A model generated the notes under the pieces. It had not been told where the DNA came from and ran no database searches. It saw nothing but the letters and a program-made list of their open reading frames with translations. Shown in pieces: positions 1-14,085 of a stretch of 64,000 nt of DNA; position 1 is the first letter of the stretch; every line of letters begins with the position of its first letter. The position numbers and the translations under genes were made by a program. The DNA comes from Moringa oleifera (taxonomy: Eukaryota; Streptophyta; Magnoliopsida; Brassicales; Moringaceae): assembly GCA_021397835.1 (NCBI GenBank), contig JAJFZO010000641.1:784501-848500 (forward strand), written 5' to 3'.

Positions 1-1794
1 GTTGATAGATGCCAATCCTAGCATTAAGGGATACTAATGATGAGTGCAAGACAGTGTCTATGTTGGAAGAGCCCAACGACTTATGTCGAGGCAATCATCG
101 ACACTAGTAGAGGCCAGCACTAGCATTGGGGGAGCTATGCAATTACCTAGTGACAGTTGCTTGTGTCAGTAGAGATCTGCATTGGGTTCCCCAAACGACA
201 GCTTAACGGTTGTCACTATCATAGGTAAACGAGAGGGCAAGCACTAGAGGAGCTTAACAACACCTTAGTCGTAGTGGTTGGCATTGGGAGAGCCTAATGA
301 TTGTTGTTAAGACGTTGCTGATGCTAGTAGACCCACGTCCCAACTTTAAGGGGACCCAACGGCAGCTTTGCTACTACTGCGGGGTAGCTGCTCATGTTGG
401 CTAACACCGATGCCAACATTAGAAGGGAATCTAGCGACTGCCCTATCATTTCTATGAGGATATTACACGTGTCTGTAAACACTAGTACTAGCACTAAATA
501 AGCCCAACGATTACGTCATGACCATCGCTAGCGTTAGAAGAGCGCAACGATTATAGTTACGTAGTCATTGGCATATGTAGACACGACGGCAAGCATCCAA
601 AGAGCCCAATGACTGTCCAGCTTTTGTTGCAGGGTAATTATAGGTGTTAGCAGAAGACAGCATTAGAAAACGCTAGTGCCGGCACCAGGGGAACCCAGCA
701 ACGACCGTTTAATAGTCACTAGATTTAGGACAGTCGAGCAACTGTTGTCAACTTTTGTCGAGCAATCGTAGATGCTAATAGATTGCAATGTCTATACGAG
801 AGCAACTCAACAATGACCTAGCGACAGTCGCAGGCCTTTGGCAGACATCAACATTGGGTTTTGCTAGCGTTAACCTAGTGGTAGTTACTGGCACAGGTAG
901 ACATGAAAGCAACCACAGAAAGAGTCGATTGATGATGTAGGAGTAGTAGTGGGCATTGGGAGAGCCCAAAAGCTTGTGTAGGGAAGTCATTGGTACTGGC
1001 AGGCATTAGCGCTAGCTTTGATGGAACATAACGACTGTCGAGTTATTATTGCAAGGTAGTTATTACTGCTGGCAAATGATGACACCAACGTAAGAAGAAC
1101 CCAAGGTCTGCCTATCCATTATTGTAGGGTAGTTGATAGCATCGATAGACACTAGTACTAGCACCAAGGCAACCTAGCAATAACCCAATAATAGTTGCTC
1201 ACATTGGTAGAGGCCAATGACTATTGTTGGGCAGTCATCCATGTTGGTAGATGCCAGTGCTAGCACTAATGAAATTCAATGAAGACCCAACGATAGTCAC
1301 TAAAACAGCCAAACATTTACACTAAGTTGCCTTAATGATTGCCCAATGGTAGTCATTGTTAGCATTAGTAGAGCCTAACGACGACTATTGAGAGGTCGTT
1401 GAGGCAGGCAGATGCTCGCACTTATTTTTAGGGAACACTACAATTGCCCAAATACTATTGTGGGACAGTTATTGGTGTTAGCACACATTGACGCTAGCAT
1501 TAGGTGAACCAAAAGACTTCGGTGCTGCTGCAGAGAGTAGTTATTGGTGTCTATAGACACCATTGCCAATATCAAAGGAGTCTAACGATGATCGCATGGC
1601 TATTGCTGACATTGGGAAAGCCCAACAACTAGTGCGGGAAAGTTATTGGTACTAGCAGATGCTTGCTCCAACTTTGGGGGAACCAATGACTACTCAGTTA
1701 CTACTACGGGGTAGTTCTTGGTGTTGACAAACACCAATATTAGCACGATGTGAACCAAGAGACTTCTCAACTATTTTTACGAGAGTTGCTCAAG
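1..1794 (+). repeat. Unit 1, full length (1,794 bp)
   Basis: The window happens to open on the boundary motif (gttgatagatgcc). The unit is intact, with the late marker near 1,581 reading tctaacgatg. Confidence 0.85.
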
Positions 1795-2949
1795 TTGATA
1801 GATGCCGTCCCAATATCAAGGAACATTATCGATGAGTTCATGATAGTTTTTAGTGTTGGAAGAGCCCAACGACGCATGTCGGGGTAGTCGTCAGCATTAG
1901 AGGAGCTATGCAATGACCCAGTGACAATTGCTTGTATCGGTAAAGATTTGCACTAAGTTATCCCAATGATGGCCTAACGGTAGCCATTAGCATGGGCAAA
2001 CGTGAGGGCAAGCACTAGAAGAGCTTAACAGCACCCTAGTAGTAGTGGGTGGCATTGAGAGAGCCTAATGACTGTTGTGAAGAAGTCACTTATGCTAGTA
2101 GACCACCCACATGCCAACTTTAAGGGGACCTAACGGCTGCCTTGCTACTACTATAGGGTAGTTGTTGGTGTTCGTAAGCACCAGCTAGAGGGAAACCTAA
2201 GGACTGCCCTGTCATTTCTATGAGACAATTATCAGTGTCTATAAACTCTAGTACTAGCACCAGGGAAGCTTAACGATCTCTTATGATCGTCGCTGGTATG
2301 GGGAGAGCCCAACAACTATGGCTAGGAAGTCACTAGCATAGGTGGACGTGAGGGCAAGCACTAAAAATGCCTAATGACTATCCAGCTTTTGTCGTGGGGT
2401 AGTTATAGGTGTTGGCAGAAGATGACATTTGGAGAATAGTGCCAGTGCCGAGGGAGGCTAGTGACGACCCTTTGATTGTCACTGGATTTAAGATATCACA
2501 ACAACAGTTATCGGGCAATCATAGACGCTAGTGGATCGCAGCGTCAGCACTAGAGGAACTCAACAGTAACCTAGCGATAGTCGCATGAATTTTCAGACAT
2601 CAGCATTGGGTTGCCTTTCCTTTAACCTAGTGGCAATTGCTAGCATAGGTAAACATGAAGGCAATCACAGAAGGAGCCAAATGACGACATAGTAGTTGTT
2701 GGTGTTGATAGACGCCAATGCCAATATCGGAGGACATTAACGATGACTGCATGCCTGTCGCTTGTATTGGGAAAGCCTAACAACTACTGTGGGAAAGTTA
2801 TTGGTGTTGATAGATGCTCGCTTCAGCTTTAAGGGAACCAACGACTACTCAGTTACTACAACAGGGTAGCTTTTGGTGTTGACAGACACTGATGTCAGCA
2901 GGTGGTAAACCAAAATGCTTTTTAACTATTTTTGCGGGCAGTTGCTCAT
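1795..2949 (+). repeat. Unit 2, internally deleted (1,155 bp)
   Basis: The opening module of sub-unit 5 is joined near 2,693-2,701 to the last module of sub-unit 7, removing about 625 bp. Confidence 0.85.
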
Positions 2950-4729
2950 GTTGATAAATGCCAGTGCCAACACTAGGGGACACTAACGATGAGTGCAAGA
3001 CAATTACTGGTGTTGGAAGAGCCCAACGACTCATGTTGGGGTAGTCGTTGGCACTAGTAGAGGCCAGCGCCAACATTAAGGGAGCTATGAAACGACCCAG
3101 CCATAGTTGTTGGTGTCGGTAGAGATTTACATTGGGTTCCCCCAACAATGGCTTAACGGTTATTACTATCGTAGGTAAACATTATGGTATGCACTAGAGA
3201 AGATGAACGACACCCTAGTCACAATAGTTGGCATTAGGAGAGCCTAATGATTGTTGTGAAGAAGTCGCTTATGCTAGTAGACCTGTGTGCCAACTTTGAG
3301 GGGATCCAACGATTGCCTTGCCACTACTACGGGGTAAGTTCTGAGGTTGGCAAACAGTGACACCAATAATAAAGGGAACCTAGGGATAACCTTGTCATTT
3401 TTATGATGCAATTGTCGGTGTTTGTAGACACTAGTACTAGCACGAGAGAAGCCCAATAACCACCTCATGACCATCACTAGTGTTGTGAAAGCCCAACAAC
3501 TATAGCTAGGCAATCATTGGCGCAGGTAGACATGAGGAAAAGCATTGAAAAAGCCTAACGACTATCTAGCTTTTGTTCCAATGTAGTTATAGGTGTTGGT
3601 AGAAGATGATAATAGAAAACACTAGTGACGGCACTAGAGGAGCCCAACAGTAACTATTTAATAGTCATTGGATTTATGAAAGCCCAACAACTATTGTCGG
3701 GCTATCGCACACGCTAGTAGATCGTAGCATCAGTACTGGAGCAACTCAACAATGACCTAGCGACGGTCGCAAGCCTTAAAAGACATCAACATTAGGTTTT
3801 TCTAGCGTTAGCCTAGTGGCAGTTGCTGGCACAGGCAGATATGAAAGACATCACAGAAAGAGTCAAACGATGACGTAGCAATAGTAGTGGGCATTGAGAA
3901 AGCCAAAAAGCTTATGCAGGAATGTCATTGGTGTTGGGAGACATTAACCCCAGCTTTGAAAGAACCTAGCGATTGTCGAGTTATTATTACAAGGTAGTTA
4001 TTAGCACTGGCAAATGATGACACTAGTATAAGGGGAACCCAAGGACTGGCCACCCGTTAGTGTGGGGTAGTTATTATCACTGATAGACGCTAGTACTACT
4101 ACTAGGGTAGCATAGCGACAACCCAAATAGTCGTTCACATTTGTAGTGGCTAATGATCGCTGTTGGGCAGTCGTTCATGCTAGTAGATGCAAGTGCTAGC
4201 ACAAACGAAATTCAACGTTGACCTAACCATAGTCACTAAAGCTGTCAAACATCTACGCTAGGTTACCCCAATGATTGCTCAACGGTAGTCGTCATTGGCG
4301 TTAAGAGAGTCTAACGACGGCTATTAGGAAGTCGTTGAGGCACGTAGATTCTCGTGCTTGTTTTCAAGGAACACTACGATTGCCCAAATACTATTTTCAA
4401 GTAATTATTGGTGTTGACACACGTTGACACTAGCACTCGGTGAACCAAAAGACTTTCATGCTATTGTTGTAGGTAGTTATCGGTGTCGATAGACGCCATT
4501 CCTAACATGAGGAGAAACTAACGATGACCGCATGATTATTGCTTGTATTGGAAAAGCCCAACAACTAGTACGGGAAAGTTGTTGGTATTGGCAGATGCTC
4601 ACTCCAGCTTTGGGGGAACCAACAACTACTTAGTTACCACTACTGGGCAGTTTTTCGTATTGACAGACACTAGTGTCACTAGGAGGCGAACCAACAGAAT
4701 TTTTAACTATTTTTATGAGTAGTTGCTAT
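2950..4729 (+). repeat. Unit 3, full length (1,780 bp)
   Basis: The unit is intact. Its first modules read gatgagtgcaagacaatt, a variant also seen at the start of unit 1 and in unit 38. Confidence 0.85.
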
Positions 4730-7567
4730 TAGTGATAGACGCTAGTCCCAAGATTGGGGACACTAACGATGAGTGCATGACAGTTACTAGCATTGGAAGA
4801 GACCAACGACTCATGTCGGGGTAGTTGTTGGCACTGGTAGAGGCCAGCGCCAGCATTGAATGAGCTATGCAATGACCCACTGAAAGTTGCTGATGTCGGT
4901 ATAGATATGCTCTAGGTTCCCCTAATGATGGCCTAATCGTTATTGCTATCGTACGTAAAAGTGAAGGCAAGCACTGGAGGAGCTTAACGACACCTTGGTA
5001 ACAGTGGTTGGCATTAGGACAGCTTAATGACTATTTTGCAGAAGTTGCTAGTGCTAGTAGACCCTCGGGCCAACTTTTAGGGCACCCAGGGTAGTTGCTG
5101 GTTTTGGCAAACACCGACGCCAACACTAAGAGAAAACTTAGGGACTACCCTTTCATTTCTATGAAGCAATTGCTGGTGCCTGTAAATACTAGTACTAGCA
5201 CGAGGGAAGCCCAATGATCACTTCTTGATCTTCGTTAGTGTTAGCAGAGCCCAACAACTATAGATTGGCAGTCATTGGCATAGGTAGATGAGAGGGCAAG
5301 CATTAAAAAAGCCCAATGATTGTCTAGCTTTTGTTGCAGGGTAGTTATAGGTGTTGGCGAAAGACGGCATTGGGAAATACTGGCGCTGACACCAGGGGAG
5401 CGCAACAACGACCATGTAATAGTCACTGGCTTTAGGACAGCCCAACAACTATTGCCAGGCAATCATACAAGCTAGTAGATCATAGCGTTAGTATTAAAGC
5501 AACTCAGCAATGACCTAGCGACAGTTGCGAGCCTCGTCTAGACATCATAATTCAGTTTCCTAGCGTTAGCCTAGTGGTAGTTACTGGCACTGGTAGACAT
5601 GAAGACAACCATGGAAAGAGTCAAACGATGATGTAGCAGTAGTAATGGGCATTGGGAGAGCCAAAAAGCTTATGCGTGGAGGTCAACGGTGCTAGCAGAC
5701 ACTAGCGCCAGCTTTGAAGGATCCCAGCGACTACCGAGTTATTATTGCGGGGTAGTTATTAGTGCTGGCAGATAATGACACCAGCATAAGAGGAACTCAA
5801 GGACTGCCCATCTATTATTGAGGGGTAGTTGTTAGCATCGATAGACACTAGTACGAATTCGAGGACAATCTAGCAATGACCCAATGATAGTCGCTCTCAT
5901 TGATAAAGGCTAATAACTGCTGTTGGGCAGTCATTGATGCTGGTGGATGCCAGTGCTAGCATAAATGAAATTAACCAAAGACCTGACGATTATCACTAAA
6001 GTTACCAAACATCTACATTCGGTTACCCTAGTGATTGCCCAATAGCAGTAATTCTTGGCATTAAGAGAGCCTAAAAATGGTGTTGGGAAGTCATTGAGGC
6101 ACGTTGATGCTTGTGCTTGTTTTTAGGGAACCCAATGATTGTCTAACTACTATTGTGGGCTAGTTATTGGTGTTGACAAACACCGATGCCAATACTAGAA
6201 GAAAACCTAGGGACTGCCCTTTCATTTCTATGAAGCAATTGCTGGTGCTTGTAAATACTAGTACTAGCACTAGCACGAGGGAAGCCCAATGATCACCTCT
6301 TGATCGTCGCTAGTGTTGGGAGAGCCCAATGACTATAGATTGGTAGTCATTGGCGTAGGTAGATGAGAAGGCAAGCATTTAAAAAGCCCAATGACTGTCC
6401 AGCTTTTGTTGTAGGGTAGTTATAGGTGTTGGCAAAAGACGGCATTGGGAAATGCTAGCGCCGACACCAGGGGAGCGCAGCAACGACCATTTAATAGTCA
6501 CTGGCTTTAGGATAGCTCAACAACTATTGTCGGGCAATCATACAGGCTAGTAGATCATAGCATTAGTATTAAAGCAACTCAGCAATGACCTAGCGACAGT
6601 TGCGAGCCTCGTCTTGACATCATAATTCAGTTTTCCTAGCGTTAGCCTAATGGTAGTTACTAGCACTGGTAGACATGAATACAACCACGGAAAGAGTCAA
6701 ACGATGACGTAGCAGTAGTAATAGGCATTAGGAGAGCCAAACAGCTTATGTGTGGAGGTCACTGGTGCTAGCAAACACTAGCGCCAGCTTTAAAGGATCC
6801 CAGCGACTGCCGAGTTATTATTGCCTGGTAGTTATTAGTGCTGGCAGATGATGACACTAGCATAAAAGGAACCCAAGGACTGCCCATCCATTATTGAGGG
6901 GTAGTTGTTAGCATCGATAGACACTAGTACAAGCGCGAGGACAACCTAGCAACGACCCAATGATAGTCGCTCTCATTGGTAGAGGCTAATAACTGCTGTT
7001 GGACAATCATTGATACTGGTGGATGCCAGTGCTAGCATAAATGAAATTAAGCGAAGACCTAACGATTATCACTAAAGTTGCCAAACATCTACACTGGATT
7101 ACCCTAGTGATTACCCAATGGCAGTCATCCTTGGCATTAGGAGAGCCTAAAAATGGTGTTGGGAAGTCGTTGAGGCACGCAGATGCTCGCACTTGTTTTT
7201 AGGGAACCCAGTGATTGTCTAACTACTATTGTGGGGTAGTTATTGGTGTTGGCACATGCCAACGCTAGCACGAGGTAAACCGAAAGACTTCTTAATTATT
7301 GCTGTGCATAGTTGCTAGTATCAATAGATGCTAGTTCTAGTATCGGGGGAGACTAAGGATGACTGCATGATTGTTGATGGTATTGGGAAAACCCAATAAC
7401 TACTGCGAGAAAGTTATTGGTGCTCGCAGATGTTCACTCTAGGTTTGGCGGAACCAACGGCTGCTCAGCTACTACTGCAGGGCAGTTGTTAGTGTTGGCA
7501 GACACAAATGTTCCCACGAGGTGAATCGATAGACTTCTCAACTATTTTTGTATGCAATTGCTCATAT
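4730..7567 (+). repeat. Unit 4, with 1.07-kb internal duplication (2,838 bp)
   Basis: Without the duplication the unit would be about 1,768 bp. A short joint near 5,090 (ggcacccagggtagttgc) removes part of a module in the first arm only. The left edge of superunit copy 1 lies inside this unit near 4,862. Confidence 0.85.
5109..7250 (+). repeat. Direct duplication, two copies of ~1,070 bp
   Basis: Copy one begins at 5,109 and copy two at 6,178, both at aaacaccgaygcc. The offset is 1,069 bp, rising to 1,074 after a 6-bp insertion (agcact) near 6,254. Shared oddities include gagcctcgtc and cataattcag, found in no other unit. The copies look well over 90% identical, closer than neighbouring units. 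The joint links sub-unit 7 sequence (tgttgacaaacacc) back into sub-unit 2. The right edge is approximate. Confidence 0.88.
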
Positions 7568-9050
7568 GGATAGATACGAGATGCAACACTGGGGGACACT
7601 AACGATAAGTGCATGACAGTTACTGGTGTTGGAAGAGCCTAACGATTGATGCCGAGGCAGTTATCGGCACTAGTGGAGGCCAACGCGAGCACTAGTGGAG
7701 CTATGCAATGACCTAGCGATAGCTATTGGTGTCGGTACAGATTTACGTTAGGTTCCTCTAACGATGTCGTAATGGTTGTCGCTGGCATAGGTAGACACGA
7801 GGACAAGCACTAGAGGAGCTTAAGGACGCCCTAGTAGTAGTGGTTGGCATTAGGAGAGCCTAATGACTATTGTGTAAAAGTCGTTCATGCTAGTAGACCC
7901 TCGTGCTAACTTTGAAGGGACCCAACGGCTGCTTTGCTATGACTGCGGGGTAGCTACTAGTGTTGCCAGACACTAGCATCGGCACTAATGGAACCTAAGG
8001 ACAGTCGTGTCATTTCAGTAATGTAGTTAGCGGTGTATGTAATCACGAGCATTAGCACCATGGAAGCCCAACAATCACCCCATCACCGTCACAAGTGTTA
8101 GGAAAGCCCAATGACTATAGTTAGGCGGTCACTCAAGCACGTAAATGCGATGGCAAGCACTAAAAAAGCCTAACCACTATCTAGCTTTTGTTGCAGGGTA
8201 GTTATAGGTGTTGGCCAAAGACGGCATTAAGAAACACTAGTTCCGGCATCGGGGGAGCCTAGCAATGACCTTTTGATGGTCATTGCATTTAGAAGAGCCC
8301 AACAAACTTTTATCGGGCAATCGTAGACACTAGTACACCGCAGTATAAGTACTAGAGCAGCTCAGCAATGACATAGCGACAGTCATAGGTCTTAGCAAAC
8401 ATCAATGTTGGGTTTTCCTAGTATTCACCTAGTAAGAGTTGCTAGCACAGGTAGACTTGAAGGAACCGTATAAGGATTTGAAAGACGACGTAGCCATAGT
8501 AGTAGGCACAGGAGAGACCAAAAACTTATGCTGGGATGTCACTGGTAGTCACAGACACTCGCATCAGCTTTGAAGGAACCTAACGGCTGCCGAGTCTTTG
8601 TTACGGGGTGATTATTAGTGTTGGGCGATGATGACACTAGCAATAGGGGAACCTAAGGACTGCCTAACCATTATTGTGAGGTAGTTCTTGGCATCGATAA
8701 ACATTAGCACTAGCATCAAGAAAACCTCACGATGATCTAATGATAGTCGCTCATGTTGGTAGAGCCCATTGGCTACTATTGGGTAGTCATTGATGCGTGT
8801 AAATGCCAGTGCTAGCAAAAACAAAACTCAATGTAGACTAACAATGACCGCATGACTGTTGCTGGTAGTGGAAAACCTAAGAACTACTGCGGCAAAGGTG
8901 TTAGTGCTGGCAGATGTTCGCTTTAGCTTTGAAAGAACCAACGACTCCTCAACTACTAGTGTGGGGTAGCTGTTGGTGTTGGCAGACATCACTGTTAGCA
9001 TGAGGCGAACCAATAGACTTCTCAGCTGTTTCTACAGGTAGTTGCTCATG
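7568..9050 (+). repeat. Unit 5, deleted (1,483 bp), twin of unit 24
   Basis: Near 8,835 a sub-unit 6 module (aaaactcaatg) joins directly to the opening module of sub-unit 8 (actaacaatgaccgcatg), losing about 300 bp. Unit 24 has the same joint and exactly the same length. Confidence 0.87.
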
Positions 9051-10551
9051 TCGATACACGCATGTGCCAGCACCAGGGGACCCTAACGATGACTGCATGA
9101 TAGTTGCTAGTGTTTGAAGAGACCAACGACTAATGTTGGGTAGTCATCGGCACTTGCAGAGGCCAACGCCAACACTAAGGGTGCAAAGTGATGCTAGCGA
9201 CAGCTCTTGTTGTAGATAAAGATTTGGGTTGGGTTCCCCCAACAAAGGCTTAATGGTTATCGTTGGCATAGGCAGACGCGAAGGCAAGCACTAGAGGAGC
9301 TTAAGACACCCCAACAACAGTAGTCGGCATTGGGAGAGCCCAATGACTATTGTGAAGAAGTCACTGGTGCTTGTAGACCGTCGTGCCAATTTTGAAGGGA
9401 CCTAACGGCTACCTTTCTACCACTACTCGGTAGTTACGGTTGTTGGCAGACACCAGTGGCAACACTAGGGGAACCTAGGGATAATCATGTCATTTCATCA
9501 AGGTAGTTGTCGGTGTGTGGAAACGCTAGCATTGGTACCGCGAAAGCCCAACGATCACCCCATGACCTTCGCAAGTGTTGGGAGAATCCAATGACTACAG
9601 TTAGGCAGTTAGTTGCGAACATAGATGTGATGGCAAGCACTAAAAGAGCCTAACGACTATCCAATTTTTGTTGCGGGATAGTTACAGGTGTTGGCCAAAG
9701 ATGGCATTGAGAAACACTAGTTCCAGCATCAAGGGAGCCCAACGACGACCCTTTGATGGTCACTGGATTTAGAAGAGCCTAACAACTTTGGTCGGCCAAT
9801 CATAAATGCCAGTAGACCATAGCGTCAGTACTAGAGCAACTCAGCAATGACCTAGCGATAGTCGCAGGCCTTACCAGACATGAGCATTGGGTTTTCCTAA
9901 TGTTAGCCTAGTGGGAGCTGCTAGTACAGGTAGACCTGAAAGCAACCACATAAGGAGTCGAACGACGACATAGCAGAAGTAGTGGGCACTCGAAAGCCTA
10001 ATAACTTATGCCGGGACATCGCTGGTGCTGGCAGACACTCACACCAACTTTGCAGGAACTGAGCAACTACTAAGTTTTTCTTAGAGGGTAATTATTTGTG
10101 TCGGGTGATGATGACACCAGCATAAGGGGAACCCAAGGACTGCCTAATCATTATTGTGAGCATCGATGAACGCTAGTACTAGCACTGGGGTAACCTCGCG
10201 ATGACCTAATGATAGTCACTTGTGTTAGTAGGGCCCATTGATTACTGTTAGGCAGTCACTAATGCTGGTAGATGCCAGTGCTAGCAGAAATGAAACTCAG
10301 TGAAAACCCAATGATAATCACTAAAGTGGCCAAACATCTACATTGGGTTGCCCCAATGATAGCCTAATGGCAATCGTTGTTGGCGTTACGAGAGCCTAAC
10401 TTCTTAACTACAATATGCTCGCTCCAACTTTAGCAGAATCATTGACTATTGAACTACTAATGTAGGATAATTATTGTTGTTGGGAGACAAACGATGTCAG
10501 CACGAGGCAAACCAAGAGACTTCTCAGCTATTTCTGCAGGCAATTGCTCAT
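9051..10551 (+). repeat. Unit 6, deleted (1,501 bp), twin of unit 25
   Basis: A short loss near 10,160 (ttattgtgagcatcgat) is shared with unit 25 at 40,680. A second joint near 10,396 runs from sub-unit 7 (gagcctaac) into sub-unit 8 (atgctcgctcc). Unit 25 has a loss in the same area with a different breakpoint. Confidence 0.85.
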
Positions 10552-12303
10552 ATCGATAGACGTGAGTTTCAGAACTAGAGGATCTTAGCGATGACTACAT
10601 GATAGTTGGTTGTGTTGAAAGAGCCCAACGACTGATGTTAGGGTGGTCGTCGACATTGGTAGAGGCCAGCACTAGCACAGGGGGAGCTATGCAATGATCC
10701 AACGATAGCTGCTGGTGTCGGTAGAGATCTGCATTGGGTTTCTCAAGATGGCCTAACGGCTGTCATTGCTATAAGCAGACGCAAGGGCAAGCACTAGACA
10801 AGCTTAACTACACCTTCGTTGTTGTGGTTGGCATTGGGAGAGTCTAACGACTATTGTGAAGAAGTTATTGGTGCTACTAAACCCTCGTTCTAAGTTTGAA
10901 AGGACCCAATGGCTACCTTGCTACCACTACTAGGTAGTTATGGGTGTTGACAGACACCGACGTTGACACTAGTAAAACCTAAGGAGAGCCCTGTCATTTC
11001 TGTAAGGTAGTTGTAAGTGTCTGTAAATGCTAGTACTAGCAGAAGGGAAGCCTAACGATTACCCCATGACAGTTGTTAGTGTTAGGGCAGTTGTACAACT
11101 ATAGTTAGGTAGTCATTAGCGTAGGTAGACGTGGAGGCAAGCACTAAAAGAGCCTAATGACTTTTCAACCTTTGTTGCGGGGTAGTTATAGGTAGTAGCA
11201 GATGAAGAAATTGGGAAATGCTAGTGCTGGCTCTAATGGAGCCTAACGAAGACACTTAGATAATCATTAGATTTAGGAGAGCCAAAAAAGTGTTATTGGG
11301 TAATCGCAGATGCTAGCAAATCAACAATGACCTAGCAACAGTCGAAGGCCTTAGTAGACATCAGTGTTGGGTTTTTCTATCGTTAGCCTAGTGGCAGTTG
11401 TTGGCACAGGTAGACATGATGGAAACTTCAAAAGGAGTCGAATGACAAAGTAGCAGTAGTGGGCACTTAGAGAGTCTCAAAACTTATGCACGGATGTCAC
11501 TAGTGCTAGCAAACATTCGCACCAACTTTGAAGGAACACAACGACTATTGAGTCATTGTTACGGGGTAGTTATTAGTGTTGGCAGATAATGACACCAGCA
11601 TGAGAGGAACCCAAGGACTGCGCGACTAGTATTGCAGGGTAGTTATTAGCATTGGTAGATGCTATTGCTGGTACCCGAGCAACCTAGCGATGAGTCAATG
11701 ATAGTCGTTCGTGTTGGTAGATCCCAATGACTGCTATTGGAAAATCGTTGATGCTAGTAAATGCCAATGCTTGCACAAACAAAACTCGATGAAGACCCAA
11801 TGATAGTTACTAAAGCTTCCAAACATTGATAATGGGTTGCCCTAACGATTACCTAACGGCAGTTGTTGTTGGCATTATAAGAGCCTAACGATGGTTGTTG
11901 GGAAGTTGTTGGAGGCAAAGAGATGTTCGCGCTTATTTTTAGGGAATCCAACTACTGCCCAACTACTATTATGGGTTAGTTATTGGTGTTAGTAGACACC
12001 GACGCTAACACCAAGTAAACTAAAAGACTTCCTTTCTATTGCTGGGAGCGGATGCTAGTGTCGATAGACGTGAGTGCTAGCATAAAAGGAGACTAATGAT
12101 GACCGCATAACTATTACTGGTATTGAAAAAGCCCAACAACTACTGTAGACAGTGTTAGTGCTTGCAGATGCTCGCTCCAACTTTGCAGGTACGAGCAACT
12201 GCTCAGCTCCTAGTGCTGGGCTATTATCGATGTTGGTAGACATCGATGTTAGCACGAGGCGATCCAAGAGACTTCTCAGTTTTTTTTGTACGTAGTTACT
12301 CAT
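10552..12303 (+). repeat. Unit 7 (1,752 bp), related to unit 26
   Basis: Nearly intact, with about 27 bp missing near 11,321 (gctagcaaatcaacaatg). It shares gatagttggttgtg-type sequence with unit 26 at 41,214. Confidence 0.83.
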
Positions 12304-14085
12304 GATGATAGACACTAGTGCTAGCATCGGGGGACCTTAACGATGACTGCATGACAGTTGCTAGTTTTGGAGGAGCCCAACGACTGATGTTGGGGCAGTC
12401 GTCAACACTGACGGAGGCCAACGCCAGCATCAAGGGAGCTAAGCAATGGCCCAGCGATAGCTGCTGATGTTGGTGGAGATCTGCGCTAGGTTCCCACAAT
12501 GATGGCCTAATGGTTGTCGCTGGCGTGGGTAGACGCGAAGGCAAGTACTAGAGGAACTTAATGACACCCTAATAGTAGTGGTCAGTATTGGGAGAGCCTA
12601 ATGACTGTTGTGAAGAAGTCATTTGTGCTAGTAGACCTTCATGCCAATTTGGAGGGGACCCAATGGCTACCTTGCTACTACTACTGGGTAATTACGGGTA
12701 TTGGCAGACAAGGGCACCGACACTAAGGGAACATGGGGATAGTTTTGTCATTTCAGCGAGGCAGTTACCGGTGTGTGTAAATGCTAGTATTAGCACTAAG
12801 GAAGCCCAATGATCAACCCATGACCGTCGCTAGTGTTAAGAGAGCCTAACGACTATAGTTAGGCAGTCACTAGTGGAGGTAGATGCGAGGGCAAGCACTA
12901 AAAGAGCCAAATGACTGTCCAGCTTTTGTTGCGAGGTGGTTATTGGTGTTGGCAGAATACGGCATTGAGAAACACTAGTGCCGGCACTGGGGGAGCCCAG
13001 CCACGACTTTTTGATAGTCACTAGATTTAGGAGAGCGCAATAACTTTTGTCGGGCAATCAGAGATGCTAGTAGACTGTAGGGTCAATATTAGAGCAACTC
13101 AGTAATGACTTAGCGACTGTCACGGGACTTAGCATACATCAGTGTTGAGTTTTCCTATTGTTATCCTAGTGGCAGTTTCGGGCACATGTAGACATGAAGG
13201 CAACTACAAAAGGAGTCGAATGACAAAGTAGCAGTAGTAGTGGGCACTAGAAGAGCTTAAAAACTTATGTAGTGACATCGTTGGTGCTGGTAAACTCTCG
13301 CACCAGCTTTGAAGGAACTAGCGATTGTCGAGTCATTGTTACGGGGCAGTTATTAATGTTGAGAGATGATGACACCAGTATAAAAGGAACTGAAGGACTA
13401 CGTAACCAGTATTGCTGGATAGTTGTTAGCATTGATAGATGCTAGTGCTAGTACTAGGGCAACCTAATGATGACCCAATGATAGTCGCTCGTATTAGTAG
13501 AGCCTAATGACTGTTATTGGGTAGTTATTGATTCTAGTAGATGCCAGTTCTTGCACAAGGAAGACTCGACAAAGACCCAACGATAGTCACTAAAGGTGCC
13601 AAACATTTATAGTGGGTTGCCTCAATGATTGTCCAACGGCAGTCGTTGTTGGCATTATGAGAGCCTAACAATGATTGTTAGAAAGTTGTTAAGGCTGACA
13701 GATGGTCACGCTTTTTTTTGGGGAGCCCAACGATTGTGCAACTACTATTGTGGGGTAGTTGTTGGTGTTGGCACATGCCGACACCAGCACTAGGTGAACT
13801 AAAGGACTTTCATGCTATTGCTATGGGCAGTTGTTGGTGTCGATAGACGCGAATGCTAGTATAGAGGGAGACTAACGATGACTGCATGGCTGTTGCTCAA
13901 ACTGAGAAAGTCCAACAGCTACTGCGGGAAAGGTGTTTGTGCTCGCAGATGCTCGCTCCAGCTTTACGGGAACCAACAATTGCTCAGCTACTAGTGCGGC
14001 ATTATTGTTGGTGTTGGCAGACATTAATGTCCGAATGAGGCAGACCAAGAGATTTCTCTCCTATTTTTGCATGTAGTTGCTCTTT
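12304..14085 (+). repeat. Unit 8, full length (1,782 bp)
   Basis: The unit is intact. Its last sub-unit (tttacgggaac, ttctctcctat) pairs with 44.3-44.5 kb. A good reference copy. Confidence 0.86.

Noticed and set aside
1..4861. A third partial superunit copy at the left end
   Set aside because: Units 1-3 resemble unit 4 and units 38-39 in places, but I found no shared private joint with 31.4-36.4 kb or 57.9-64 kb, so assignment is not supported.
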